Source of the DNA: Desulfovibrio fairfieldensis
GTDB lineage: Bacteria > Desulfobacterota > Desulfovibrionia > Desulfovibrionales > Desulfovibrionaceae
Direction: 5' to 3'
Assembly: GCF_001553605.1 (NCBI RefSeq)
Contig: NZ_CP014229.1
Span: forward strand, 2,632,501-2,696,500
DNA: 64,000 bases
Part shown: positions 18,510 to 27,857 of the stretch, one piece after another
How the letters are laid out: every line of letters begins with the position of its first letter
Position numbering within the stretch: the stretch's first letter is position 1
The notes under the pieces: model-generated
What the model was told of the DNA's origin: nothing
The model's database searches: none
What the model saw: the letters and a program-made list of their open reading frames with translations, nothing else
Translations under genes and position numbers: made by a program

Positions 18510-19253
18510 CTAAGACATGAGCTGGCGCACAAGCAAAAAAACGCCCAAAGCGCAGCAGACCACGCCGATGGCCCGGCGCAGCAGCAGGGGCGACATGCGC
18601 CGGGCCGCGGCCACGCCCCGCCAGAAGCCGAACAGGCAGGCCAGGGTCACGCCGGGCAGCAGGTTGTAATCCAGATAGCCCCCGGTCACGTTGGCCAGGG
18701 AGCCGGACAGGGTCGCCAGCACCTGGAAAGGCATGGACAGGGCCACGGCCGTCAGCGGCGCATAGCCCACAATGATCATCCAGGGCACGGAGAGCACCCC
18801 CCCGCCCACGCCGGTGAGCCCGGCCACAAAGCCCGTGGCCGCGCCGATGCCGAACAGGCCCGCCTTTCCATGCCAGAAGAGATTGCCCTTGTCGCGGGCC
18901 GTCGGCGGCCGCAGGGCGCACAGCCCGGCCAGCACAATAACCGCGCCCAGAATGTAGATCAGCGGCCCGGCGTCCAGACGGGCGTTGCACCAGGCGCCGG
19001 GCCAGCCCGCCAGACCGCCGCCGAGCACCAGGGGCAGGGCTTCGCGCCAGCGGATCAGGCCCAGCCGCCAGAACATCCAGGTGCCCAGAAGGGTCAGAAA
19101 AAACATGGCGGCCAAGGACGTGCCCATGGCCGTATGGGTTTCAAGCCCGCTCAACAGCACCAGGGCGGGCGGCACCAGCACGCCGCCCACGCCGGTGGCC
19201 CCGGTCAGAAAGCCCACAGCCAGACAAAAGGCATACAATACGGCCAGCAACAT
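18510..19253 (-). CDS. TSUP (TauE/SafE) family permease
   Basis: A 247-aa membrane protein with about seven to eight helices and the duplicated TSUP signature: GFLTGATGVGGVLVPPALVLL near residue 13 and GFVAGLTGVGGGVLSVPWMI near 138. The family moves sulfite, sulfoacetate or other organosulfur anions, which would suit a sulfate reducer, but substrate cannot be read from sequence. The start MLLAVLYAF at 19253 has an AAGGA site within the 10-base gap to cbiB; the open frame continues far upstream but only as overlap with cbiB. Confidence 0.88.
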   Translation of the reverse strand: MLLAVLYAFCLAVGFLTGATGVGGVLVPPALVLLSGLETHTAMGTSLAAMFFLTLLGTWMFWRLGLIRWREALPLVLGGGLAGWPGAWCNARLDAGPLIYILGAVIVLAGLCALRPPTARDKGNLFWHGKAGLFGIGAATGFVAGLTGVGGGVLSVPWMIIVGYAPLTAVALSMPFQVLATLSGSLANVTGGYLDYNLLPGVTLACLFGFWRGVAAARRMSPLLLRRAIGVVCCALGVFLLVRQLMS

Positions 19254-19263
19254 GGAGCATCCT

Positions 19264-20313
19264 TCAGGCAAAGAAAAAACGGAGTAAGAGACAGGCCAGC
19301 CAGAGCGACAGGCCGCCGTAAAGGGCGCTATAGCGCATAAGCGCGCACAAGGCCAGCAGGCGGGCGCGGTCCCAGGGGGCGGCGGATTCACGCGGCGGTC
19401 CCAGCCAAGGCTTGTCCACCAGTGCGCCGAAATAGACCGAAGGCCCGGCCATGCGCGCCCGGCAGAGCCAGGCGCAGGCGGCCATGGACCAGCCGGAATT
19501 GGGGCTGGGCATGCCCACCGCATGCCGGGCCACCACCCGGAAGCCCGGCCATGAACCGTCCCAGATCCGCGCTGCGGGCCTCAGACAGCGCAGCAGAACA
19601 TCCGTCAGCCGTAAAGCCCCCACGGAAAGGCGCGCGGGAATGAAGGCCAGGCAGTCGTCGGCGCGGGCCCCGGCCCAACCCAGCCAGCGCCAGTGCTCCG
19701 TCAGATAGCCCCACATGGAATCCGCGGTGCTCACGGCCTTGTACATCCACAGGCCCACGGGACCGGCCAGCAAGAGCCAGAAAAACGGGGCCAGCAGCGC
19801 GTCGGTAAAATTTTCCGAGAGGGTGTCAGCCAGGGTCTTGCGCATCAGCGGGCGGTCCATACGGCCGGTATCCCGGCTGACCAGCCGGGACAGGGCCTCG
19901 CGCGCTTCAGGCTCGGGGTATGTTTCCACCCGGCGCAACACTTCCCTGCCCGTATCCAGCAGGCTGCCCATGGCCAGTCCGGCCCAGGCCAGATACACGG
20001 CCGACAGCACTCCCAGCAACGGCAGCGAAATCAGCAGCCAGACCGCCAGGCCGCTCACGCCGGTCAGCAAAAACAGGCAGACCAGCCCCGCCAGCCGCCC
20101 GCGCCGTTTTTCGCCTGCCGCGCCGCCGCGCCGCATCCAGCGCCGGGCCGGGCCTTCCAGGCGGCCCAGCAGACGGCCCGCGAAACAGACCGGATGCGGC
20201 CAGGGCAAGGCGGGATCGCCCAGCCGGAGATCCAGCAACAGGGCCACGGGGGCCAGCCACCAGCAGTCCCACACCGAGTACGGGAACAAAGACCGCAGGA
20301 GGCTCAGGTCCAT
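19264..20313 (-). CDS. cbiB: Adenosylcobinamide-phosphate synthase CbiB/CobD
   Basis: A 349-aa membrane protein joining aminopropanol (phosphate) to adenosylcobyric acid in cobalamin synthesis. The signature LDLRLGDPALPWPHPVCFAGRL starts near residue 26, and SRDTGRMDRPLMRKTLADTLSENFTDALLAPFFW near 148-180. It ends with hydrophobic helices. Its start overlaps the end of trmL by 10 bases. No other cobalamin genes lie in the window. Confidence 0.93.
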   Translation of the reverse strand: MDLSLLRSLFPYSVWDCWWLAPVALLLDLRLGDPALPWPHPVCFAGRLLGRLEGPARRWMRRGGAAGEKRRGRLAGLVCLFLLTGVSGLAVWLLISLPLLGVLSAVYLAWAGLAMGSLLDTGREVLRRVETYPEPEAREALSRLVSRDTGRMDRPLMRKTLADTLSENFTDALLAPFFWLLLAGPVGLWMYKAVSTADSMWGYLTEHWRWLGWAGARADDCLAFIPARLSVGALRLTDVLLRCLRPAARIWDGSWPGFRVVARHAVGMPSPNSGWSMAACAWLCRARMAGPSVYFGALVDKPWLGPPRESAAPWDRARLLALCALMRYSALYGGLSLWLACLLLRFFFA

Positions 20314-20783
20314 TGTTCCAGCAGGCCGCTGGCGGCCAGAGCCATATACAGCACAATGCCCGCCGAGGTGGAGAGATTCAGGCTGCGTACCCCGCCCTCA
20401 CGCATGGGGATGCGCACATGATGCGGCGAGGCGTCCAGCATTTCCGGCGGCAGGCCGCGCGTTTCCGGGCCGAAGATCAGGCTGTCTTCCGGCTGGAAGG
20501 CGAAATGCTGCACAGGCGCGCTGCCGTGGCGGCTCTTGGCCGAGGTCATGACCCAGCGCTCCGCCGCGGGCCTGCCGGGACGTTGCGCGAAGGCCCGCCA
20601 GTCCGGCCAGGTGAACAGGCGCACATTGGGCCAGTAGTCCAGACCGGCGCGCTTGAGATAGCGGTTTTCCAGCTTGAAGCCCAGGGGTTCGATGAGGTGC
20701 AGCTCCGTACCGGTGGCAGCGCAGAGCCGGGCCACATTGCCGGTATTGGGAGGGATTTCGGGCTCAAAAAGAACTATCCGCAT
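20304..20783 (-). CDS. trmL: tRNA (cytidine(34)-2'-O)-methyltransferase
   Basis: A 159-aa SPOUT methyltransferase, the normal TrmL length, starting MRIVLFEPEIPPNTGNVARL. The knot motifs are intact: LIFGPETRGLP near residue 100 and IPMREGGVRSLNLSTSAGIVLYMA near 122-145. It 2'-O-methylates the wobble base of tRNA-Leu. The start at 20783 lies 7 bases after the glpK stop, with GAGGAG at the end of glpK as ribosome site. A long in-frame upstream extension is only overlap with glpK. Confidence 0.93.
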   Translation of the reverse strand: MRIVLFEPEIPPNTGNVARLCAATGTELHLIEPLGFKLENRYLKRAGLDYWPNVRLFTWPDWRAFAQRPGRPAAERWVMTSAKSRHGSAPVQHFAFQPEDSLIFGPETRGLPPEMLDASPHHVRIPMREGGVRSLNLSTSAGIVLYMALAASGLLEQWT

Positions 20784-20790
20784 GCGGGCT

Positions 20791-22293
20791 TCACTCCTCG
20801 GTCTCGATCCAGCGGCGGGAGCGCTCCACGGCCCGGCACCAGTGGTGGAGCAGCTCGGCGCGCCGCTCCTCAGGCATTTTTGGCTCAAAGCGGCGGTCCA
20901 GTTGCCAGAGGGAGGCCGCTTCCTGCTCGTCCTGCCAGAAGCCCACGGCCAGACCCGCCAGGCAGGCGGCCCCCAGGGCCGTGGTTTCCGTAACCACCGG
21001 GCGTTCCACGCCCACGCCGGTGAGGTCGGCCTGGCACTGCATGAGCATATTGTTGCGGCTGGCCCCGCCGTCCACGCGCAGCAGGCTGAGATCCAGACCG
21101 GCATCCGCCCGCATGGCCTCCATGACGTCCAGCGTCTGGAGAGCGATGGCCTCAATGGCCGCCCTGGCAATGTGCCCGCGCTCCGTGCCCCTGGTCAGGC
21201 CCACCAGGATGCCGCGCGCGTACTGATCCCAATGCGGAGCGCCCAGGCCCGTGAAGGCGGGCACCAGATAGACGCCGCCGTTGTCCGGCACGCTGGCGGC
21301 CAGCCCTTCCATTTCTGACGAATCCCGAATGAAGCCCAGGCCGTCGCGCAGCCACTGGACCACGGCCCCGCCCGCGAAAACGCTGCCCTCCAGGGCATAA
21401 CTTCTGCCGCGCGGCGTTTCCCAGGCCACGGTGGCCAGCAGGTTGTTCCGGCTCTCCCTGGGCCGCGCGCCGGTGTTCAGCAGCAGGAAACAGCCCGTGC
21501 CGTAAGTGTTCTTGACCATGCCCTCGTGCAGGCAGGCATTGCCGAAGGCGGCGGCCTGCTGGTCGCCCGCCGCGCCCGCCACGGGCACGGGGTGGCCGAA
21601 AAACTCGGGATGGACGCGGGTCATGAGGCTGGAGGAAGGAACCACCTCGGGCAGCATGGCGCGCGGCACGCCCAGCAGGTCCAGCAGCTCGTCGTCCCAT
21701 TGGCCGGTATGAATGTTGAACAGCAGGGTGCGGCTGGCATTGGAGGGGTCGGTGAGGTGCGCGCCGCGTTTGCTGAAATTCCAGATCAGCCAGGAATCCA
21801 CAGTGCCGAAGAGCAGCTCGCCCGCCTCGGCCCTGGCCCGCGCGCCGGGCACGTTGTCCAGAATCCAGCCGATCTTGGTGCCGGAGAAATAGGCGTCCAG
21901 CACCAGGCCGGTCTTTTGACGGATGATTTCAGCCTTGCCTTCGGCACGCAGCCGGTCGCAGACAGCGGCGGTGCGGCGGTCCTGCCAGACGATGGCGTTA
22001 TACACCGGCGCGCCGCCGGCCCGGTCCCAGACCACGGTGGTTTCCCGCTGGTTGGTGATGCCCACGGCGGCCAGCTCATGCCCCTGCACCCCGGCCTGCC
22101 TGAGGCAGTCGCGGGCCACATGGGCCTGGGTGTCGAAAATCTCGTCCGGGCTGTGCTCCACCCAGCCGGGCCGTGGATAGATCTGGGTGAATTCTTTTTG
22201 CGCCACCTGGAGCATACGGCCCCGGCGGTCGAACAGAATGGCCCGCGAGCTGGTGGTGCCCTGGTCCAGAGCCAGAATATACGAGGCGGTCAT
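20791..22293 (-). CDS. glpK: Glycerol kinase
   Basis: A 500-aa FGGY-family kinase phosphorylating glycerol to sn-glycerol 3-phosphate. Motifs: [16 protein letters not shown] at residue 7, the substrate-site [10 protein letters not shown] near 82, DSWLIWNFS near 165, and the FGGY signatures [15 protein letters not shown] region near 262 and [16 protein letters not shown] near 407. It follows the hydantoinase-like gene by 9 bases. There is no glpF or glpD nearby. Confidence 0.96.
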   Translation of the reverse strand: MTASYILALDQGTTSSRAILFDRRGRMLQVAQKEFTQIYPRPGWVEHSPDEIFDTQAHVARDCLRQAGVQGHELAAVGITNQRETTVVWDRAGGAPVYNAIVWQDRRTAAVCDRLRAEGKAEIIRQKTGLVLDAYFSGTKIGWILDNVPGARARAEAGELLFGTVDSWLIWNFSKRGAHLTDPSNASRTLLFNIHTGQWDDELLDLLGVPRAMLPEVVPSSSLMTRVHPEFFGHPVPVAGAAGDQQAAAFGNACLHEGMVKNTYGTGCFLLLNTGARPRESRNNLLATVAWETPRGRSYALEGSVFAGGAVVQWLRDGLGFIRDSSEMEGLAASVPDNGGVYLVPAFTGLGAPHWDQYARGILVGLTRGTERGHIARAAIEAIALQTLDVMEAMRADAGLDLSLLRVDGGASRNNMLMQCQADLTGVGVERPVVTETTALGAACLAGLAVGFWQDEQEAASLWQLDRRFEPKMPEERRAELLHHWCRAVERSRRWIETEE

Positions 22294-22302
22294 GCGCTTC
22301 CC

Positions 22303-24027
22303 CTATAACCTCCCGGCAATGCCCGGCACCACCTGGCAGGCCACCCGGATGTCCTTGGAGCCGTAGCCGCTGTCGTCCAGGGTGGCGAAAAGGTCGGCCT
22401 CCAGCACTTCCACGGCCGCATCCGGCACGCCCTCGGCGGCCAGGTGGGCCTCAAGCAGTTCCCCGGCGCGGCGCTCGGCGGCGTCCAGAGTAAAGCCCTT
22501 GTTGATGCGCTCCTCCAGATCCAGGGCGGGCGCGCGCAGCAGGCCCCGGCCCGTGTCCGCGTAAATTTCCAGCCCGGCCGTGGGCAGGGTCAGGGCCGCG
22601 CCCACGGCATTGGCCACGGCGGCGTGCGGCGGGCTGGCCACAGGCAGGCCGAAGGCCGCCGCCAGCCGCTCGCGGATGCAGTCCGCCGGGCCGCCCACCA
22701 GCCAGATCCGGTCGGGGCGGGCCTCGCGCGCGGCCTTGAGCGCGGCCAATGTGTAGATGGGCCGCGCGTTGACCGCGTCGATAAGTTCATGTGCGGCCCG
22801 CGTGACCCGCGCCAGGGCGTCGTCCACGGCCTTTTGGGCCAGGACGCGGGGTTCCAGGCCGCACAAGACCGCCAGGGCCGCCACGCCGTCGCGCGAGGCG
22901 GCCACGTTGCCCCGGTCGCCGGAGGCGCTGTTGCCGTCCAGCGCATTCAGCGCGTCCAGCAGGGTGGGCCGAACGCCGCCGAAGGCCATGGCCGGGCCTT
23001 CGCGCAGGGGGCCTGTCCGCACGCGCGTCGCCGCGCCCGTGCCCTCCACGGTGAGCAGGGAATCCCCGCCCACGCCGATGGACGTCGAGGCCAGAGCCCG
23101 CACCAGAGTGCGGCGGCCCTGCAACAACATGCCGTCACGGTCGATCACCGGCGAGCCGTCGGCGAACAGGGCCATGTCCGTGGTGGTGCCGCCCATGTCC
23201 AGCAGCAGGGAGCAGCCCCGCCCCGCTTCCGGACAGAGGGCCATGACGCCCATGACGCTGGCCGCCGGGCCGGACAAAATGGACTGCACCGGCTCGCGCC
23301 GCGAAAGGGATACCGGCACCGCGCCGCCGTCGGCCTTGAGCAGCCGGGTGGCCGCATGGATGCCCGCGTCGGCCAGGGCCGCCTCCACGGCGTCCAGAAA
23401 AGCGTTGTGCAGGCGCTGCACGGCCGCGTTGTAATAGGCCGTGGCCACCCGGCGGGGAAAATTGAGCCGTCCTGAGAGCCGGTGCCCCAGGGTGACGGGC
23501 AAGCCTGACGCTTTGGCCACTGCCGCGCCCATGACGCGCTCATGGGCCGGATTGCGCGGCGAAAATTTGCCCACGCAGGCCACGGCGGCCACGCCCGCGT
23601 CACGCCAGGCCGCCGCCTGCCGGGCCAGGCCGTCCGTTTGCAGGGGGCTCACTTCCACGCCCCGGTGGTCCAGGCCGCCGGGCGCCACGCAGACATGTTC
23701 GCCCAGGGCAAAGCGCGCGGGGTTCAGGCCCGGCCCGGCGGAAAGCGCCAGCCCCACCGTGCCGGCCCGGCCCTGCACCAGGGCGTTGACCGCCAGGGTC
23801 GTGCCCAGGGTCACGCGCTCCACGGCGGCCAGGGCCGCCGCGCCGTCGCTTCCCGGCTCTCCGGCCAGAGCCGCCAGCACTTCCCGCACCGAGGCGGGCA
23901 GATCGTCATGGCGGGTTTTGACCTTGGCCGAGGCCGCCAGGCGCAGATCCGCCCCGTGGCCGGTGATCAGCACCGCGTCGGTATGGGTGCCGCCCGCGTC
24001 AATGCCCAGTACTGTGCTTGCTTTCAT
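22303..24027 (-). CDS. Hydantoinase/oxoprolinase family protein
   Basis: A 574-aa ATP-dependent ASKHA-fold protein. The N-terminal phosphate motif GIDAGGTHTDAVLI is at residue 8, GTTLAVNALVQGRAGTVGL near 79, and the second phosphate motif LLLDMGGTTTDMALF near 269. This layout matches HyuA/OplA-type amidohydrolases (hydantoins, 5-oxoproline), often of undetermined substrate. No HyuB-type partner is adjacent. The start MKASTVLGID at 24027 is chosen because it gives the family N-terminus. It is the first gene of the packed eight-gene run. Confidence 0.85.
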   Translation of the reverse strand: MKASTVLGIDAGGTHTDAVLITGHGADLRLAASAKVKTRHDDLPASVREVLAALAGEPGSDGAAALAAVERVTLGTTLAVNALVQGRAGTVGLALSAGPGLNPARFALGEHVCVAPGGLDHRGVEVSPLQTDGLARQAAAWRDAGVAAVACVGKFSPRNPAHERVMGAAVAKASGLPVTLGHRLSGRLNFPRRVATAYYNAAVQRLHNAFLDAVEAALADAGIHAATRLLKADGGAVPVSLSRREPVQSILSGPAASVMGVMALCPEAGRGCSLLLDMGGTTTDMALFADGSPVIDRDGMLLQGRRTLVRALASTSIGVGGDSLLTVEGTGAATRVRTGPLREGPAMAFGGVRPTLLDALNALDGNSASGDRGNVAASRDGVAALAVLCGLEPRVLAQKAVDDALARVTRAAHELIDAVNARPIYTLAALKAAREARPDRIWLVGGPADCIRERLAAAFGLPVASPPHAAVANAVGAALTLPTAGLEIYADTGRGLLRAPALDLEERINKGFTLDAAERRAGELLEAHLAAEGVPDAAVEVLEADLFATLDDSGYGSKDIRVACQVVPGIAGRL

Positions 24028-24539
24028 GCTCGCTCCGCCTGTGAAGTATGCTTGCAGTGCGCCGGAGCATACGCCATGCCGCCCCGGCGGGCCAGAGCTT
24101 TTCCACGCGCGGGACCGCGCAAACACACCTCATTTGCATATACCCTGTCATCGTTGCATGTCGGGATTATCCGGGAAAAACAGCCTTTCGTGCGCCGCCT
24201 GCGTCATCCGCCGCTTTTTTGCTGCTCACGTACCTGAGTACAGCTCTGCTCTCGATGCCTGTAAGGCTCGCCCGGCTCGCCAACGAGCACGGCCCTTTGG
24301 GCCGCCTTCCGGTCGGTTTGCGCGCAAAAAACGGCGTTTTCCTTGGCAGCGCGCGAAAATCTTATTCTTCTCCGGATTCTTCCGACACCAGCCATCCGCC
24401 TGCGCTCCGGCGGAGTCAAGGTGGCGTTGCCCAATTCTGAAAAGGTGAGTCATTATGAGTATCAATATATTGAATAAATTGAATTGGGTATGACGTGGCT
24501 CGTTTTTTGGATGCGCCTGGCCTGCGCGCGGGGCCGCCC
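24028..24539. other. Intergenic region with dense hairpin-forming sequence
   Basis: No supported gene. The stretch about 24160-24420 has many short inverted segments (for example GGCCCTTTGGGCC near 24291 and GCGCTCCGGCGG near 24411) and open frames on several strands with odd composition, the profile of a dispersed non-coding repeat. At 24431-24489 an AT-rich segment is bounded by CCCAATT and AATTGGG. It must hold the promoter of the eight-gene run. Only one copy occurs here, so repeat status is unproven. Confidence 0.35.
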
Positions 24540-26516
24540 CTACGGCCGCGCGCAACGCACCTGATTCAGCACCGTCAGCCGGGCCAGCATGGAGGAGAGG
24601 GCGTGCCGGATTTTGCGTTCCGTCTCGTCGGCCAGGCCGTCCTGAACTTCCGCAAAAGCCTTGCCCAGGGCCTCTTCAATATAGGCCTTGTTTTTTTCAA
24701 TGATCTTCCGGCGGTTCTTTTCCGTGAGAAAGAATTTGGGCAGTTTCCGCTTCCACAAAAAATTCTTGGCCACTTTGCCCAGGCCCCAGGTGCCCGCAAA
24801 AGCCAGACTTCCGCCCAGCACGGCGGAGACGGCCTCGCCCGTGTGCGCTATGGCCCCGGCCACGGCATAGGCCGCGATGCCCGGCAGTACCGCCGTTGCC
24901 ATGAAATCCATAATGTTCAGAAAGCCCAGGCGCGACACCTTGACGCTGATCGCATCGAAAAAATCCCTGCTGAGCGCCCGCGCGGGAAAGTCAACGCGCG
25001 GCACGAGAAAAACGCCGTTCCGCCGCAGCCAGGCCCGGAAACGCTGCCGCAATTCGTATTCGATTTCCGCGCGCAGCGTTTCGCTTTTTTCCTCGATGAT
25101 GGCCAGCAGCCCCGCGTCGTTCCGGATATTGTCCGCAAAGTCCTGCTCCAGTTGCTCCACGGTTTTCCGGGTTTTCTGAGCTTCTTCCAGAACGGGCATG
25201 ATGTCCCGGTCCACGATCCGTTCCGTGCACAGGCGCACGGCAAGCCGGGCGTGTTTGGCGAAAATCCGTTGCACGAACGCGCAGGCCTCGTCCGCAAAGG
25301 CTCCGGCCTTTTCCTCCAGCAGCAGCCGGACAGCGGCATGCGACTCGGAAAGCACCGGGTAAAGGGCAAGCCCGTAGGCAATGTCCTCATAGGTGCGCCC
25401 GCTCATGCCGCAGCTCGCGGCGGGAAACACCTCTTTCACCATGTCCCTGACGAAAAACCAGCGGCTGCTGCCGCCCGTGAGAATGACCTTTGAAATATGC
25501 CGGTGATCGCGGATGGAATGCAGAATGCTCCTGAACCAGGAAAGCAGGCCGATCTGTTTGCCCCGCAGCATATCCTGGGCCTGCGGGCTCAGGCCGCCCC
25601 TGTCGGCATACCGGCCGAGCATGGCCAGCAGGCCGTCCGTGGCTGTGTAATTTTCCGCATCGCGGATGAACGCTTCGCGCGTGTAGTCATGGATATAGGC
25701 GTCTTTTCTGATTCCGTGCGCGTCGCGCCACGAGGCATGCAGGCTGACTTTGCAATTTTCATCCCGCGCCGCCGCGTCTGAAAAACGCTCCTTCTCGGCT
25801 TTGCACTGAATCCAGTGGATGTAATATTCACAGCCGGAGCCGGGCAATTCTTCCCGGAACAGCGCGTTGTCCCGGCAAAACACCTGAAACAGCAGATCGT
25901 CGAACAAACGCCCGCCGAACAGCGGGTCGCCGTCGTTCTGAAGCACGTCCATGCTTTCGAGGAGGGTGAAGTCACAGGTGCCGCCGCCGAAATCCAGAAT
26001 GAGCACTTCGTTTTCGATGTCGTCAATGTCGATGGCTCCGGACTGGAGGCAGGAGATCATGGCCGCGTCCGACTCCCTGACGAAGGTGGGCCTGGGCCAG
26101 CCCGCGCGCACAAAGCATTGGGCCAGATTGAGGCCGAAATCCTCCCTGGTCCGGGATGGCGTGCCCACATAAACGCGGGTGTCCGGCTCCAGCACGCCGT
26201 CGGGCAGGGCCGCGCGCAGCTCATGCAGGAAATCCGTCATCCAGCGCATGGCCTCGGAGCCGCCGTGGGCAATCTCGGGCTTGAACTGGCTGCGCAGAGT
26301 CCGCGAGGCCAGCCGGGCGCGGTTGGTGTGGTACTCGCTCTCCGCGATATTGCCGATAAGGCATGGCTTGTCGTCCTGATAGAGAACCACCGTGGCTATG
26401 CAGCCGTTTTCATCGCTGATGCGCGGCAGCGTCACGGGCGCGGGCGCGGCGTCCCCTTTTTCCACGCCGTAGAGATAGGTATTGGTGGTTCCGAGATCAA
26501 TGCCGATGATTTTCAT
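24540..26516 (-). CDS. Atypical membrane-anchored Hsp70-family protein
   Basis: A 658-aa Hsp70/actin-fold ATPase. Phosphate-1 motif [11 protein letters not shown] at residues 4-14, phosphate-2 LDFGGGTCDFTLL at 174-186, adenosine motif VILTGGSSRWF at 344-354. After about residue 400 there is no DnaK beta-sandwich peptide domain. Instead there is a long charged helical region (405-500), a Gly/Ala-rich hydrophobic pair of helices (about 535-582) and a basic helical tail, so it is probably inserted in the inner membrane. Its start overlaps the stop of the upstream membrane gene (ATGA), which implies co-translation. It is distinct from dnaK at 38267. Function unknown. Confidence 0.85.
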   Translation of the reverse strand: MKIIGIDLGTTNTYLYGVEKGDAAPAPVTLPRISDENGCIATVVLYQDDKPCLIGNIAESEYHTNRARLASRTLRSQFKPEIAHGGSEAMRWMTDFLHELRAALPDGVLEPDTRVYVGTPSRTREDFGLNLAQCFVRAGWPRPTFVRESDAAMISCLQSGAIDIDDIENEVLILDFGGGTCDFTLLESMDVLQNDGDPLFGGRLFDDLLFQVFCRDNALFREELPGSGCEYYIHWIQCKAEKERFSDAAARDENCKVSLHASWRDAHGIRKDAYIHDYTREAFIRDAENYTATDGLLAMLGRYADRGGLSPQAQDMLRGKQIGLLSWFRSILHSIRDHRHISKVILTGGSSRWFFVRDMVKEVFPAASCGMSGRTYEDIAYGLALYPVLSESHAAVRLLLEEKAGAFADEACAFVQRIFAKHARLAVRLCTERIVDRDIMPVLEEAQKTRKTVEQLEQDFADNIRNDAGLLAIIEEKSETLRAEIEYELRQRFRAWLRRNGVFLVPRVDFPARALSRDFFDAISVKVSRLGFLNIMDFMATAVLPGIAAYAVAGAIAHTGEAVSAVLGGSLAFAGTWGLGKVAKNFLWKRKLPKFFLTEKNRRKIIEKNKAYIEEALGKAFAEVQDGLADETERKIRHALSSMLARLTVLNQVRCARP

Positions 26517-27595
26517 TTGCCGCTCCCGGTCTCCCGCTGCACATAGCCCTTGACGATCTTTTCATCCGCCGCATAGGCGCGCTTGAGAATGCGGCAGCGG
26601 TCCCCGTCCCGGACCAGCCCGATCATATCGTAGAATTTTCCGTGTTCCGCGTCGTTCCAGACAAGGTATTCGTCCGTAGCGGCCCCGGGTGCGGCGGTCA
26701 CATAGCCCACGGCCGCCAGCTTTTCAGTCAGAAATTTTCTGGTGTCCGGGTCAAAGGAATCCAGCATCTCAATGACGTCCAGGGCCAGAAGACAATCGCT
26801 TTTGGGGCATTTTACGGAACTCCGGTCCGGATGCGCGCCGGGTTGCAGCGCGGCCAGTTCGGCCTCCAGGCGTTCCAGCTCCTCAAAAAAGGCGAGCAGG
26901 AAGCGCACCCGCTCCTCAGCCTGTTTTCGCAGGGAATGCCTGAAAGCGGTCACGTCCAGGGCGGTGACTTTTTTGGACAGAAAAACGAACAGAAAAGCGG
27001 CCCCCAGCAGCAGATACCAGCGTTTCAGCAGGCCCGGCGCGCCCCCGCTTCCAAAGACCGCCCGTTTGATCCCGGCCCAGGAGGTCAGCTGGAGCATGCC
27101 GGTCAGCAAATCCACAGTGAATTTCGCCAGGGTTCCGAGCCCCAGAAAAGCCAGCAGCCGGAAGCGCGCCTTGGGATTGGCCGACAGATATTCGGACACG
27201 TAGAACATGCCCCAGACCGTGACCACCCGGATGATGTCCCCGCCCATGCCCAGCCAGCCGAGCACTGTGGACAGAAGGCCGCCCAGCAGATAGCCGAAAA
27301 AGACGATGCCGCCCATGGACAGAAAGGAAGAGCGCTTCTGGTACAGGGATTCGGTGGAAAAGTCCGGCATGTTCCGGGCCAGCTCCCACTTGAGGTCGTC
27401 GCCCGGAATGCCGTCGCGGGCGCCGGGCCGCGTGACGGGCCGGGCGCAGAGCTCGATGAGTTCGGTCTTCAGATCATATAAAAACTGTTGATGCTGGGCG
27501 TATTCCCGGGGAAAGGAAGCTATTTTTTCCACCACGCCGTCGGCAAGCCCGGCGGCGCGTTCTTCAAGTTCATGGGTTCGTTCCTGTGGTTCCAT
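26513..27595 (-). CDS. Membrane protein with GrpE-like C-terminal domain
   Basis: A 360-aa protein. Residues 1-90 are charged and helical. Hydrophobic helices lie at about 94-115, 120-137, 145-168 and 194-208. Residues 215-250 form a charged coiled coil. The last 95 residues resemble the GrpE core and beta domain by eye: LALDVIEMLDSFD (270-282), a helix ending KLAAVGY (292-298), then GDRCRILKRAYAADEKIV (331-348), compared with the GrpE pattern G..V..V...GY.....V+.A.V. Since it overlaps the Hsp70-like gene by four bases, I infer a membrane-bound nucleotide-exchange partner for it. The GrpE relation is inference. Confidence 0.7.
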   Translation of the reverse strand: MEPQERTHELEERAAGLADGVVEKIASFPREYAQHQQFLYDLKTELIELCARPVTRPGARDGIPGDDLKWELARNMPDFSTESLYQKRSSFLSMGGIVFFGYLLGGLLSTVLGWLGMGGDIIRVVTVWGMFYVSEYLSANPKARFRLLAFLGLGTLAKFTVDLLTGMLQLTSWAGIKRAVFGSGGAPGLLKRWYLLLGAAFLFVFLSKKVTALDVTAFRHSLRKQAEERVRFLLAFFEELERLEAELAALQPGAHPDRSSVKCPKSDCLLALDVIEMLDSFDPDTRKFLTEKLAAVGYVTAAPGAATDEYLVWNDAEHGKFYDMIGLVRDGDRCRILKRAYAADEKIVKGYVQRETGSGK

Positions 27596-27857
27596 CTGTC
27601 GGGCTCCCGTAAAAATTCATGCCGCAATCCGGATTCGCGGCGTGGCCGCCGCATCTTTCAAGGTATGATAATTCCGCCTATATCCCGCGCAAGCCCCGAG
27701 GGCAATGTCCGTCGGCGGCACATCCGTTCCGGCGGGGCCGCCGACAATGCTTGCCATGCGCGCCGCTTTTCAGTAAATTTTTGCCCTTGCGCGGCCGCGC
27801 GGGCAAAGGCCCGGTCCGGCACAGCGCTCCACCCAGCGGCTCTTTACGAGGTTAGCC

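Noticed and set aside
24204..24555. Two small minus-strand frames upstream of the hydantoinase-like gene
   Set aside because: They overlap each other in different frames, have repeat-like composition and no ribosome site.
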